In this document: piece after piece, positions 55,364 through 64,000 of the stretch
How the letters are laid out: every line of letters begins with the position of its first letter
How positions within the stretch are numbered: the first letter of the stretch is position 1
Assembly: GCF_037974265.1 (NCBI RefSeq)
Contig: NZ_CP150233.1
Coordinates: 3,286,001-3,350,000, forward strand
Reading direction: 5' to 3'
From: Paenibacillus sp. FSL R5-0623
GTDB taxonomy: Bacteria; Bacillota; Bacilli; Paenibacillales; Paenibacillaceae
DNA length: 64,000 nucleotides
Program-made: the position numbers and the translations under genes
The notes under the pieces: model-generated
Database searches by the model: none
What the model saw: the letters and a program-made list of their open reading frames with translations, nothing else
Told to the model about the DNA's origin: nothing

Positions 55364-58261
55364 ATGCGGTCACGTAAGAAAAAGGGACTAATCCTGGTGC
55401 TTGTCCTGGCCTTGGTGCTCTCCATATGGACACTATATCCATCGCGGGATCGTAATCCGGGAACGGTACATGCGCTTGAGGACTTTGAGGCGGTATCGGG
55501 AACCGAGGATTCATTCAGTTATGAGCATTATCTGACTGCTCATGACAATACGGCCAAACCGGATGAAATTGTACGCATCGAAGGCGAATCTTATGTTCAG
55601 GCAGAGGATGGGGAATTTGAGGTTGTGCAAGGGTACGCCGGATTAGACGGAAATGCCGTAATTACGCCGGAAACTGGAACCATTCGCTGGGATGTTCCTG
55701 TTCAAGTGAGCGGTTTGTACAACATTCGCATTCACTATTATCCCGTAGAAGGTAAAAGCTCCGGGATCGAACGCAGGCTTGAGCTTAACGGTAAGGTCCC
55801 GTTCAGAGGGGCCGATATTCTTCTGTTTGACAGGGTATGGGGGAATCGCGAGGACAACGTCCGGCAGGACGATCGTGGCAACGAGCTTAGACCCAGACAA
55901 GTGGAACAGCCCGAATGGCAGCTGACTTCCTTCAAGGACAGCGCAGGGTACTTCGAGGAACCGTTTCAGTTTTATTTTGAAAAAGGCAGTCAGAAGTTAT
56001 CGCTCACTTCATTAAGAGAAAGCATGGCGATCGATTATATTGAGCTATATCAAGAAAGCGAAGTTCCTTCCTATGCAGAGCTGGAGCAGACCTATGCCTC
56101 ACTCGGCTTGAAACAATCGGCTCCTGTTATGTTGAAAGTACAAGGGGAGGAAGCTGTCAGCAAGTCATCCCCTACACTGGCACCAATCTCGGACCGATCA
56201 AGCCCTTCACTGGAGCCTTATAATGTATCGAAAATTCGGATGAACGCCATCGGGGGCATTAACTGGAAGCTGCCGGGGGAATGGATAGAATGGGAAATTG
56301 ATGTGCCTGAAGACGGACTGTATCAACTGGCGCTTAAGGTGAAACAGGATCAATTGCGTGGCATCTATGCCACCCGCAGTCTGACGATTAACGGTGAAGT
56401 TCCGTTTAAGGAAATGAAACGCATTCGATTTAACTACAGCCCGGCCTGGCAAACACAGGTGTTGGGTTCGGGAGAGGATCAGCCATATCAGTTTCATCTT
56501 GAAAAAGGAAAACACCGGATCCGAATGACGGTTACACTTGGCGACATCGCTCCGCTGCTGCGGACCGTGGAATCCAGCGTGCTGGAACTGAATGAGATGT
56601 ATCGCAAAATATTAATGATTACCTCCAACAGTCCAGACCCACTGCGGGATTACCAGCTGGAACGGCGTATTCCAGAGATGACGGAGGTGTTTGAACGACA
56701 AGCTGACATCTTGCGCTCCGTTGCAGATTACCTGGAAAAGGCCACGGGTGAGCAAAGTGACAAAGTGGCCGTACTGCACGCCATGGTATTACAGCTTGAA
56801 GATATGGCGGCCAGACCAGAGACGGTTCCCAAACGGCTGGATACGTTCAAAATTAACGTAGGTGGTCTCGGCACATGGATTCTATCGGTACGTGAACAGC
56901 CGATTACGTTGGATTACCTTGTCGTTTCTCCGCCGGGTGAATCGCTGCCAAAAGCGGAAGCGAGCACCGTCCAGCAGGTGAAGCACGAACTGGGCGCATA
57001 TGTTGCCTCGTATACCGAAGATTACGACAGCATTGGCAACGTGGAACAAAAGAAGGATGCCATCACTGTATGGATCACGACCGGACGAGATCAGGCCCAA
57101 GTACTGAAAGGTATGATCGACGATTCGTTTACCCCGGATACGGATGTGTCCGTGCAGTTACGTCTCGTTCCGCCTAATATTTTGCTGCCCGCAACACTCT
57201 CGGGGGAAGGACCGGATGTTGCCATGCAGATGGGCGAAGACATTCCGGTGAACTATGCGATGAGGAATGCAACGGCGGATCTAAGCCAGTTCCCTGATTT
57301 CGAGGAAATTTCGGGCAGGTTCCGTGAAAGCGGATTGACGCCATACCGCTACAATGACGGGGTATATGCCCTTCCGGAGCAGCAGCATTTTCCAATGCTC
57401 TTTTACCGCAAAGATATTCTGAATGAACTGGGCCTCGAACCGCCAAAAACGTGGCAAGACGTATATAACGCCATCGCCGTGCTGCAGAAGCATAACATGG
57501 AGTTTTATCTGCCGATTGAGGATACGCTGAACAATGCCAACCTGGTTCCGAATTCAACCTTTGCCATGTTGTTATATCAGAATGACGGAACGTTCTACAC
57601 CGAAGACCAGAAGAAAAGTGCGCTGGATTCGGAGATTTCAATGGACGCGTTCAAACGCTGGACGCAATTTTATACCAATTACAAGTTTCCGCTCAAAGCC
57701 GACTTTCCGAACCGCTTCCGTACCGGGGAAATGCCGATCGGGATTGCTGATTACACCACGTATAACATGTTGACGGTTATGGCTCCGGAAATCCGCAATC
57801 TTTGGGACTTTACGATTGTTCCGGGTACACAGCTTCCGGATGGGTCCATACGGCATGAAGTGGCCAGCGCTACGAGCGCGGTGATGATGCTCGAAAATGC
57901 CGACAACAAGGAAGCGGCGTGGAAGTTCATGAAGTGGTGGACTGATGATCAGACCCAGATTGAATACGGGAGAGAAATGGAAGGTCTTATGGGAGCGGCT
58001 GCCCGTTACCCGACGGCCAATATCGAAGCCTTGAAGCAATTGCCTTGGCCTGTGAAGGATTATCAAAATCTCGAGAAACAATGGGAATGGGTACAGGGAA
58101 TCCCGCAGCTTCCTGGAGGTTATTTCACGGGACGACATCTGGACAACGCCTTCCGCAAGGTGGTCAATGCTAATGAAAATCCGCGTGAAGCCTTATCGGA
58201 CTATGTATTGTACATTGATGATGAAATAGAGTTGAAACGCAAGGAATTTAATCTGAAATAG
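55364..58261 (+). CDS. membrane-anchored protein: two carbohydrate-binding-like modules fused to a sugar-binding protein domain
   Basis: 965 aa, about twice a normal binding protein. Residues 8-26 ('LILVLVLALVLSIWTLYPS') are a membrane anchor with no lipobox. Residues about 60-230 and 275-410 are two similar beta-sandwich modules, each with a phrase like L-x-L-N-G-K-V-P-F ('RRLELNGKVPFRGADILLFDRVW', 'RSLTINGEVPFKEMKRIRFNYSPAW'), resembling CBM35/CBM6 folds. A helical linker follows (430-500). Residues about 560-960 are a binding-protein fold ('DAITVWITTGRDQAQVLKGMID', 'LSGEGPDVAMQMGEDIPVNYAMRNATADL', 'MLFYRKDILNELGLEPPKTWQDVYNAI'). A ribosome site AGGAAAGGGG precedes ATG 55364. It probably captures polysaccharide ends at the surface and passes oligosaccharides to the permeases. 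Confidence 0.85.
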   Translation: MRSRKKKGLILVLVLALVLSIWTLYPSRDRNPGTVHALEDFEAVSGTEDSFSYEHYLTAHDNTAKPDEIVRIEGESYVQAEDGEFEVVQGYAGLDGNAVITPETGTIRWDVPVQVSGLYNIRIHYYPVEGKSSGIERRLELNGKVPFRGADILLFDRVWGNREDNVRQDDRGNELRPRQVEQPEWQLTSFKDSAGYFEEPFQFYFEKGSQKLSLTSLRESMAIDYIELYQESEVPSYAELEQTYASLGLKQSAPVMLKVQGEEAVSKSSPTLAPISDRSSPSLEPYNVSKIRMNAIGGINWKLPGEWIEWEIDVPEDGLYQLALKVKQDQLRGIYATRSLTINGEVPFKEMKRIRFNYSPAWQTQVLGSGEDQPYQFHLEKGKHRIRMTVTLGDIAPLLRTVESSVLELNEMYRKILMITSNSPDPLRDYQLERRIPEMTEVFERQADILRSVADYLEKATGEQSDKVAVLHAMVLQLEDMAARPETVPKRLDTFKINVGGLGTWILSVREQPITLDYLVVSPPGESLPKAEASTVQQVKHELGAYVASYTEDYDSIGNVEQKKDAITVWITTGRDQAQVLKGMIDDSFTPDTDVSVQLRLVPPNILLPATLSGEGPDVAMQMGEDIPVNYAMRNATADLSQFPDFEEISGRFRESGLTPYRYNDGVYALPEQQHFPMLFYRKDILNELGLEPPKTWQDVYNAIAVLQKHNMEFYLPIEDTLNNANLVPNSTFAMLLYQNDGTFYTEDQKKSALDSEISMDAFKRWTQFYTNYKFPLKADFPNRFRTGEMPIGIADYTTYNMLTVMAPEIRNLWDFTIVPGTQLPDGSIRHEVASATSAVMMLENADNKEAAWKFMKWWTDDQTQIEYGREMEGLMGAAARYPTANIEALKQLPWPVKDYQNLEKQWEWVQGIPQLPGGYFTGRHLDNAFRKVVNANENPREALSDYVLYIDDEIELKRKEFNLK

Positions 58262-58280
58262 AGGAAAGGGAGGGTAACGG

Positions 58281-59237
58281 TTGCAAGCTAAAACTACCAA
58301 GACAGCCGCCGCTCCTGCCGTCCATACCCGCCAGGTCGGCTGGTGGTCCCTATTGAAGCGGGATCTGTATCTTAGCAGGCATTATTATGTATTGATGGCA
58401 CCGTTTATGCTGATTTTTTTCATGTTTACTGTCATTCCGGTCGGCATTTCACTCGGGCTCAGCTTTTTTCATTTCAATATGCTGGAGCTGCCGCGATTTG
58501 TCGGCTGGCAGAACTATTCCCGGCTTTTCCTGAACGATGACGTATTTCTGATCGCGCTCAAAAACACGCTGCTTTTTGCCGTAATTACAGGTCCTCTCAG
58601 TTATATTGCCTGCTTTTTGTTTGCGTGGATCATCAATGAGCTGTCTCCTAAAATTCGGGCGGTCATGACGCTGGTTTTCTATGCCCCTTCCATATCGGGC
58701 AACGTCTTTTTCATCTGGCTGATCATCTTCTCGGGTGACAGCTACGGGTATATGAACGGCTTCTTGATGCGCCTTGGCGTCGTACTGGAACCGATCCAAT
58801 GGCTCGCAGACGAGAAGTATGTACTGGCAATCGTCATTATTGTACAGCTGTGGCTGAGCCTGGGAACCAGCTTCCTGGCCTTTATTGCAGGACTGCAAAC
58901 CATTGATCGTTCTCTGGTTGAAGCAGGAACCGTAGACGGGATCAAAAACCGCTGGCAGGAGCTCTGGTACATCACCTTGCCTTCGATGAGACCGCAGCTG
59001 ATGTTTGGTGCGGTAATGCAGATTACCGCTTCCTTCGCCGTAGCTGAGATCTCCATCGCACTGGCAGGTTTCCCGAGCGTAAACTATGCGGCACACACAG
59101 TTGTCACGCATCTGATGGACTTCGGAACCATTCGTTTCGAGATGGGGTATGCCTCGGCCATTGCAACGGTCCTGTTTGCCCTGATGCTCGGTACAAACGT
59201 TTTCACGCAAAAAATGCTTAGAAAGATAGGTGAATGA
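58281..59237 (+). CDS. sugar ABC transporter permease, MalF-like
   Basis: 318 aa from a TTG at 58281 with GGGAGGG upstream. Six membrane helices. 'YYVLMAPFMLIFFMFTVIPVGISLGLSFFHFNML' is the N-terminal helix pair of the LplB/UgpA type, and the EAA loop that docks to the ATPase is 'SLVEAGTVDGIKNRWQELWYITLPSM'. The gene stop overlaps the next ATG by four bases. No ATPase gene is in the window; a shared MsmX-like ATPase is the usual solution in this group. Confidence 0.92.
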   Translation: MQAKTTKTAAAPAVHTRQVGWWSLLKRDLYLSRHYYVLMAPFMLIFFMFTVIPVGISLGLSFFHFNMLELPRFVGWQNYSRLFLNDDVFLIALKNTLLFAVITGPLSYIACFLFAWIINELSPKIRAVMTLVFYAPSISGNVFFIWLIIFSGDSYGYMNGFLMRLGVVLEPIQWLADEKYVLAIVIIVQLWLSLGTSFLAFIAGLQTIDRSLVEAGTVDGIKNRWQELWYITLPSMRPQLMFGAVMQITASFAVAEISIALAGFPSVNYAAHTVVTHLMDFGTIRFEMGYASAIATVLFALMLGTNVFTQKMLRKIGE

Positions 59238-60115
59238 CGATGACCAGCAAAGTACGTGCCGTGTTTGGCATGCCAAAAAGGCTTAATCGGTCATTTACCG
59301 TCAGCCTGATGTTATTTGCATTGCTGGGCGTGTTTGGCTCCTTTATGGTGCTTCCGCTCATTTATGCTGTCAACAATGCATTCAAGCCGCTGGATGAGCT
59401 GTTTATTTTCCCGCCGCGCTTCTGGGTGAACAATCCGACAACGGAGAATTTTGCCGATCTGATCAACCTCATGGGCAATTCGTGGGTGCCGTTATCCCGC
59501 TATATTGCCAACACATTGCTCATTACGATACTTGGCACAGCCGGGCATATCCTGCTTGCATCTGCAGCGGCTTATCCGCTGGCGAAATATCGTTTTCCGG
59601 GTTCCAAAGTGTTGTTCACCATTGTCATTCTGTCCCTGATGTTCTCGCCGCATGTTACGGCGATTCCGAACTACATGGTCATGTCCTGGCTTGGCTGGAT
59701 TAACACTCATGCGTCCATTATTGTGCCATCACTTGCGTTCTCGTTGGGACTTTTCCTGATGAAACAGTTCATGGAGCAGATTCCCGATGCTTTGCTGGAG
59801 GCAGCCAAAATCGATGGAGCCAATGAATACCGGATATTCTGGAGCATCGTGATGCCCAATGTGAAGCCGGCGTGGCTCACGCTCATGATCCTGCAGTTTC
59901 CAGCGTTATGGGGAACGGATGGCGGGAGCTTCATTTACAGTGAAAATCTCAAAACGCTGCATTATGCGCTCAGTCAGATTGTGCAGGGAGGGATTGCAAG
60001 AGCCGGTGTAGGTGCGGCTGTTGCCTTGCTGCTGATGATCGTACCGATCACTCTGTTTATCATCTCTCAGAGCAGTGTTATGCAGACGATGGCCACTTCG
60101 GGCATGAAAGAGTAG
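59234..60115 (+). CDS. sugar ABC transporter permease, MalG-like
   Basis: 293 aa, ATGA overlap with the preceding permease. Six membrane helices, 'FGSFMVLPLIYAVNNAFKPLDELFIFPPRFWVNNPTTENFADL' near the N-terminus and the EAA loop 'IPDALLEAAKIDGANEYRIFWSIVMPNVKPAWLTLMI'. It forms a heterodimer with the upstream MalF-like protein. The sequence 'ALWGTDGGSFIYSENLKTLHYALSQIVQGG' is an insertion after the EAA loop seen in permeases of these DUF5696-linked operons as far as I recall. Confidence 0.92.
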   Translation: MTMTSKVRAVFGMPKRLNRSFTVSLMLFALLGVFGSFMVLPLIYAVNNAFKPLDELFIFPPRFWVNNPTTENFADLINLMGNSWVPLSRYIANTLLITILGTAGHILLASAAAYPLAKYRFPGSKVLFTIVILSLMFSPHVTAIPNYMVMSWLGWINTHASIIVPSLAFSLGLFLMKQFMEQIPDALLEAAKIDGANEYRIFWSIVMPNVKPAWLTLMILQFPALWGTDGGSFIYSENLKTLHYALSQIVQGGIARAGVGAAVALLLMIVPITLFIISQSSVMQTMATSGMKE

Positions 60116-60130
60116 AAAGGAGGCAGCGAG

Positions 60131-61594
60131 GTGCGGAGAAGCACATGGAAAAAACGTAAATCGATCATCATGGGCATGATCTGCCTCCTGTTGTTCGTTC
60201 AAGAGGCGCCCTACGTGAGTGCAGACGGTAAAACGGATGCGTATCATTATTCCTTCTGGGGTGACGCAGTTCCATCACCGGCGGCATATGAGGCAACAAC
60301 CATTATCACCGGCAAGAAGCTGAACATAACTCCTATGAAAGAGCCAAGTGACATGCATGTTACAGCCAATCAGCACGTCTTTGTGCTCGACTCGGGCAAT
60401 GGCCGCATCATTGAGATGGATCGCAACTTCAAGCTGGTACGGATGATTGATTCATTTGAGCAGGAAGGCAAGGAAGATCATTTTAAAAATCCACAAGGAC
60501 TGTACGTCACGGAAAAAGGCCATCTGCTAGTCGCTGATTCGGATAATCACCGGGTGGTGCATCTGGATGAACAAGGGAAGCTGGTCAAGATCGTGTCTGA
60601 ACCAAAATCGGATCTGCTAAAAGCAGACTTCCAGTTTAAACCGATGCGCGTTGTTATGGACAAAGGGGAGCGTATCTACGTCATGGCCGAAGGCGTATTT
60701 GATGGATTCATGGAGTTCAGCGCCGACGGTACATTCTCTTCCTTCATTGGAGCGAACAGAGTTCAGGTGGACCCGGTGGAGTATCTGTGGAAACGGTTTG
60801 CAACACGGGAGCAGCGGAGCCAGATGGTGATGTTCACTCCAACGGAATTTACCAATCTGGATATGGATGAAGAGGGCTTCATCTACGCCACTAGCGGGGA
60901 TCGCGGCAAAGATCCGGTCAAGAAGCTGAATGCCCAGGGTACAGACATTTTGCGCAGAGAAGGCTATCAGACTCCGCAGGGGGATTTGCTGTATACCCAG
61001 GAAGCAGGGCCATCCCGCCTGATTGATGTGGATGTGGGTGACAGTGACATGTATTCCGTACTGGATTCCAGCAAGGGCCGAATCTTTACCTACAATGGAG
61101 ACGGATATCTGCTCCATATTTATGGGGGCATCGGGAACCGGCTGGGCCAATTTAATACACCTGTTGCCCTGGAACGTGCGGGAGACCGGATGTTAGTTCT
61201 GGATAAAGCGCTGGGTGAAATCACCGTCTTTCAAACAACTGAATACGGACGTACACTCCACGAAGCGGTGCGCAGCTACTATAACGGTGATGAAGATCAA
61301 TCTTCGGTGCTGTTTGCCCAAGCTGCCGAGATGAACGCTAACTTGGAATATGCGTATGCGGGAATTGGCAAAGCATTGCTTCGTCAGAAGGAATACGCCG
61401 AGTCTGCGAAATATTTCAAGCGCAGCATGGAGCCCAAAGGGTATTCCAAAGCTTTTCTTTTGTACCGCAAAGAGCTGATGCGTGAGCATTTTTCATGGAT
61501 GATGTCCGGTATATTCCTGGCTGTCGCTGCGATTGTCACCGTCATCATCGTTCGCAGGCAGAAAAGGAGGACTACGAATGCAGGCATCAAGTAA
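60131..61594 (+). CDS. membrane-anchored NHL-repeat beta-propeller protein with TPR-like segment
   Basis: 487 aa from a GTG at 60131 eight bases after AAGGAGG. Signal peptide ('GMICLLLFVQEAPYVSA'), then NHL-type repeats forming a propeller outside the cell ('DMHVTANQHVFVLDSGNGRIIEMDRNFKLV', 'FKNPQGLYVTEKGHLLVADSDNHRVVHLDEQG', 'GIGNRLGQFNTPVALERAGDRMLVLDKALGEI'). Residues about 380-445 are TPR-like ('VLFAQAAEMNANLEYAYAGIGKALLRQKEYAESAKYFKRSM'), and a C-terminal helix ('MMSGIFLAVAAIVTVIIV') with a basic tail anchors it. The role is unknown; as part of this transporter operon it may scaffold or bind glycan at the surface. It overlaps the next gene by 17 bp. Confidence 0.88.
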   Translation: MRRSTWKKRKSIIMGMICLLLFVQEAPYVSADGKTDAYHYSFWGDAVPSPAAYEATTIITGKKLNITPMKEPSDMHVTANQHVFVLDSGNGRIIEMDRNFKLVRMIDSFEQEGKEDHFKNPQGLYVTEKGHLLVADSDNHRVVHLDEQGKLVKIVSEPKSDLLKADFQFKPMRVVMDKGERIYVMAEGVFDGFMEFSADGTFSSFIGANRVQVDPVEYLWKRFATREQRSQMVMFTPTEFTNLDMDEEGFIYATSGDRGKDPVKKLNAQGTDILRREGYQTPQGDLLYTQEAGPSRLIDVDVGDSDMYSVLDSSKGRIFTYNGDGYLLHIYGGIGNRLGQFNTPVALERAGDRMLVLDKALGEITVFQTTEYGRTLHEAVRSYYNGDEDQSSVLFAQAAEMNANLEYAYAGIGKALLRQKEYAESAKYFKRSMEPKGYSKAFLLYRKELMREHFSWMMSGIFLAVAAIVTVIIVRRQKRRTTNAGIK

Positions 61595-62213
61595 GCAACT
61601 ATACCAGTACCCGCTGCATCTGATTTTCCATCCGTTTGACGGATACTGGGAATTGAAATATGAACGGAACCAGAGAAACTCACTGCTGATTGCTTTCATG
61701 ATCCTGGTGCTTCTGGTCATCACCAAAATTTTGCATGCCCAGTACAGCGGTTTTCTTATTAATCTCAGTAATCCAAAGTACCTGAACAGTCTGCTCGAAA
61801 TGTTATATGTCATTATACCGGTACTGTTTTGGTGTGTGGCTAACTGGTCGTTAACCACATTGATGGACGGGGAAGGCAAGTTCTCCGAAATATTCATGTC
61901 AACGTGTTTTGCACTGGTACCGTTGTTACTCATTCATTTTCCATGGATCTGGCTGAGTCTTGTGATCTCTGCGCAGGAAACTGCCTTTTATTATTTCTCC
62001 AATGCACTCGCCGTTGTATGGACGGTATATCTGTTATTTGTGGGGAATATGACGGTTCATCAGTACACACCAGCCAAAACGGTGCTCACGATGCTGCTGA
62101 CACTTGTGGCGATGGCGTTTATGGCATTTCTGTGCCTGTTATTCTTCAGTCTTGTACAGCAGATTGTATCGTTTGTCGTAACCATCTATCAGGAATTAGT
62201 GCTTCGGGGCTAA
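61578..62213 (+). CDS. Yip1 domain membrane protein
   Basis: 211 aa from ATG 61578 with AAGGAGG upstream, inside the end of the NHL gene. After 'YQYPLHLIFHPFDGYWELKYE' it has five hydrophobic helices ('LLIAFMILVLLVITKILHAQYSGFLI', 'LYVIIPVLFWCVANWSLTTLMDGEGKFSEIFM', 'LVPLLLIHFPWIWLSLVI', and two more), which is the Yip1 layout; 'WSLTTLMDGEGKFSEIFMSTCFALVP' is the characteristic stretch. Bacterial Yip1 proteins have no settled function. The tight coupling with the NHL protein suggests the two form a membrane complex. Confidence 0.85.
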   Translation: MQASSKQLYQYPLHLIFHPFDGYWELKYERNQRNSLLIAFMILVLLVITKILHAQYSGFLINLSNPKYLNSLLEMLYVIIPVLFWCVANWSLTTLMDGEGKFSEIFMSTCFALVPLLLIHFPWIWLSLVISAQETAFYYFSNALAVVWTVYLLFVGNMTVHQYTPAKTVLTMLLTLVAMAFMAFLCLLFFSLVQQIVSFVVTIYQELVLRG

Positions 62214-62230
62214 GGGAGGAGGAAATTGTT

Positions 62231-64000
62231 ATGAATTATACCGTAGCCAAAAAAATAACAGGAATGCTGCTCGCGGGCAGTCTGCTTCTTGGCGGTTGTC
62301 AATTCTCGCCAACACCGCTCGCTCACGAGACAGTGACGGCCGCAGATCCGACGGACTTTCCCTCCCTGCCTCCCGGAGAGAAACTGAAATCATCGTTCAG
62401 CGATGTTCGCCTTCCCGGCATGGTAGGCATTGCGCAGAATGCTGCGCTGCAGTTGTTCATCAACGAAGAGACTGCCGAGATTGCAGTGATTCACACGCAG
62501 AGCGGCCAGATCTGGCGCAGCAATCCTGCAGATCGTGAGCAGGATGGGGTTGCAGCTGGGATAAACAAAGACCTTTTGTCATCACAAACGAAGCTCAGCT
62601 TCTTCAACAGCCTCGGACAGAGTAGCACCGTGAATTCCTTCACGGATAGTGTTGCACACAAGCAGATAAGCTACGAGGTGCTGCCAAGCGGCGTGCGGGT
62701 CCACTACCAGTTTGGAAGCACTGAGCGATCCATAGAAGACTTGCCGATGAAGATCAGCAAGGAGCGATTTGAACAAAAGCTGCTTGCACAGCTAGACAAG
62801 GCCGGGCAACGGGCCTTGAAGGTCGGCTATGCGGAAGACAAGGATGAAGGCGCTTACGTCCGGATTGATAAGGCGATGCAAGGATTGCAATTGTCCCGGG
62901 CCTTGAAGGCTTTTGACACAGCCGGTTACACATCGGAGGATCTGGCTCAGGATCATGCCGAGTTTGGCATTGAAGAGGAACGAAGTGGACCACGGCTGTT
63001 TATGCTTACGATGGAATATGAGTTGGATGGAGAGGATCTGCTTGTACGTGTTCCGTCCTCAGGCATTCATTTTCCGGAGGAATATCCGATCAACAACATA
63101 TCTGTAATGGATTATTTCGGGGCTGGGGGTACAAAAGAAGAGGGCTCCATACTGGTGCCGGACGGTTCGGGAGCGCTGATCCATTTTAACAATGGCAAGC
63201 TGCAGTATCCTGCCTACCAACAAGATATATACGGACCGGATATGACCATGAAACTGCGGGAAGCAAGTTCGAATGAAGCCAGAGCCAGGTTGCCGGTATT
63301 TGGACTGATTCGGAAAGAGGGGGCTTTCCTGGGCATTATTGAAGAAGGGGATGCCGTTGCAGTTGTGAATGCCGATATCAGCGGCAAACTGAACAGTTAC
63401 AACAACGTATATCCAAGCTTCTATGTAGTGAACAAGAGCGATGTGACGCTTCAGGCAAGTGATATGGTTCGTACACTTCCGAAATTCCAGAAGAAACCGA
63501 CTGTGTCCGACTTCGTCGTTCGATATGCTTTTGTGGGGGCGGATAAAGCCTCGTACTCAGGGCTTGCAACTCTCTATCGGGATTATCTGATGCAAAACGG
63601 CGGACTTCCCGAGTTAAACGCCAGCAAGGAGCAGAGTAACGTTCCCTTTTATCTGCAACTGTTCGGTGGCATGACAACAAGGCAGCATATGCTGGGCATA
63701 CCGTATGATTCAACGGAGGCTTTGACCACATTTGATGAAGCCAAAAACATTCTCTCCGCCTTAACGGAGAAGAAGGTATCCAATATTCAGGTGCGCTATG
63801 CGGGATGGCTTAACGGCGGACTTCATCATCGACTGCCGGATTCCATCCAAGTAGATGGCGCGGTAGGCGGGAAAAAGGGATTGCGGGATTTCAGCACATA
63901 CACACAAGAAGCGGGCATCGGCTTCTATCCCGATATCGCTCTGCTGAATGTGCAATCCAAAAAAGGGTTTAAACCGTCCAAAGAAGCTTCACGCACATTA
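62231..64000 (+). CDS. DUF5696-type lipoprotein (partial, continues past the window)
   Basis: Opens at ATG 62231 after GGGAGGAGG and is open to the last base, so at least 590 residues are encoded. The signal ends in L-G-G-C (Cys23), a lipobox. An N-terminal beta-rich region ('NAALQLFINEETAEIAVIHTQSGQIWRSNP', 'LSFFNSLGQSSTVNSF') is followed by 'SVMDYFGAGGTKEEGSILVPDGSGALIHFNNG' and, from about 480, a segment with alternating strands and helices ('VSNIQVRYAGWLNGGLHHRLPDS', 'LRDFSTYTQEAGIGFYPDIALLNV') that looks like part of a TIM barrel. I infer a glycosidase-like or glycan-binding surface protein belonging to this transporter operon; no catalytic residue can be assigned. Confidence 0.8.
   Translation, partial: MNYTVAKKITGMLLAGSLLLGGCQFSPTPLAHETVTAADPTDFPSLPPGEKLKSSFSDVRLPGMVGIAQNAALQLFINEETAEIAVIHTQSGQIWRSNPADREQDGVAAGINKDLLSSQTKLSFFNSLGQSSTVNSFTDSVAHKQISYEVLPSGVRVHYQFGSTERSIEDLPMKISKERFEQKLLAQLDKAGQRALKVGYAEDKDEGAYVRIDKAMQGLQLSRALKAFDTAGYTSEDLAQDHAEFGIEEERSGPRLFMLTMEYELDGEDLLVRVPSSGIHFPEEYPINNISVMDYFGAGGTKEEGSILVPDGSGALIHFNNGKLQYPAYQQDIYGPDMTMKLREASSNEARARLPVFGLIRKEGAFLGIIEEGDAVAVVNADISGKLNSYNNVYPSFYVVNKSDVTLQASDMVRTLPKFQKKPTVSDFVVRYAFVGADKASYSGLATLYRDYLMQNGGLPELNASKEQSNVPFYLQLFGGMTTRQHMLGIPYDSTEALTTFDEAKNILSALTEKKVSNIQVRYAGWLNGGLHHRLPDSIQVDGAVGGKKGLRDFSTYTQEAGIGFYPDIALLNVQSKKGFKPSKEASRTL

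Noticed and set aside
58449..59276. A 275-codon open frame on the minus strand over the MalF-like permease
   Set aside because: The translation is rich in Gln, Arg and His, typical of the antisense of membrane proteins, and resembles no protein.

Overview
The window looks like a chromosomal segment of a Paenibacillus-type soil Firmicute. The basis is low-to-medium GC, strong AGGAGG-type ribosome sites with some TTG and GTG starts, YesM/YesN-type two-component genes, many sugar ABC transporter and glycoside hydrolase genes, and a late operon joining two sugar-binding proteins, two permeases, an NHL propeller protein, a Yip1 protein and a DUF5696 lipoprotein. The genus is an inference from gene content. 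I saw no rRNA, tRNA, CRISPR array or prophage.

Layout. 0-4.2 kb: an MMPL exporter (cut by the window edge) with its TetR gene, a divergent second TetR, a CYP107-like cytochrome P450 and a 76-aa unknown protein. 4.2-7.2 kb: a long leader with RNA-like structure, then a two-gene carboxy(nor)spermidine pathway (dehydrogenase plus nspC). 7.3-9.5 kb: a short-chain dehydrogenase and a divergent MerR gene sharing a 19-bp-spacer promoter, then yitT. 9.5-10.6 kb: an IS30-family element inserted between yitT and its terminator. 10.8-11.5 kb: a paired SMR exporter whose second subunit carries an in-frame TGA. 12-16 kb: a serine hydrolase, a secreted protein gene split by a frameshift, and an EamA transporter. 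16.2-21.9 kb: a complete ribose operon, rbsRKDACB, with a palindromic operator. 22.2-27.7 kb: a PLP-themed group (YggS-like protein, BenE-like permease, serine hydroxymethyltransferase), an NmrA-like protein and a MocR-type regulator. 27.9-34.2 kb: a large secreted serine hydrolase, an amino acid ABC transporter with a binding protein-permease fusion, a small unknown protein and a zinc-free MDR oxidoreductase. 34.4-40.3 kb: a TetR/MFS pair with twin operators, a tetR-araC-GH27 group on the minus strand, and a membrane-anchored hydrolase behind a 28-bp perfect palindrome. 40.6-41.3 kb: barnase, as a predicted lipoprotein, with barstar. 41.6-52.7 kb: sugar-related genes (orphan binding protein, AraC, two GH43 enzymes, then a binding protein-like gene in line with a YesM/YesN two-component system). 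52.9-64 kb: an AraC-type regulator with a degenerate receiver, divergent from the large seven-gene operon that runs off the window.

How it fits together. The second half is mainly about sensing, cleaving and importing plant-derived oligosaccharides. CcpA-like cre sites lie before the orphan binding protein and the GH43 pair, and a weaker one before the last operon. The first half is a mosaic of small regulator-plus-target modules (TetR/MMPL, TetR/P450, MerR/SDR, TetR/MFS, TetR/hydrolase), most with a visible palindromic operator. A recurring terminator hairpin (arms like AGTCGCTA and TAGCGGCT) closes eight transcription units. Three genes look damaged or altered: the second SMR subunit, the split secreted protein, and a possible remnant near 15.8-16.0 kb.
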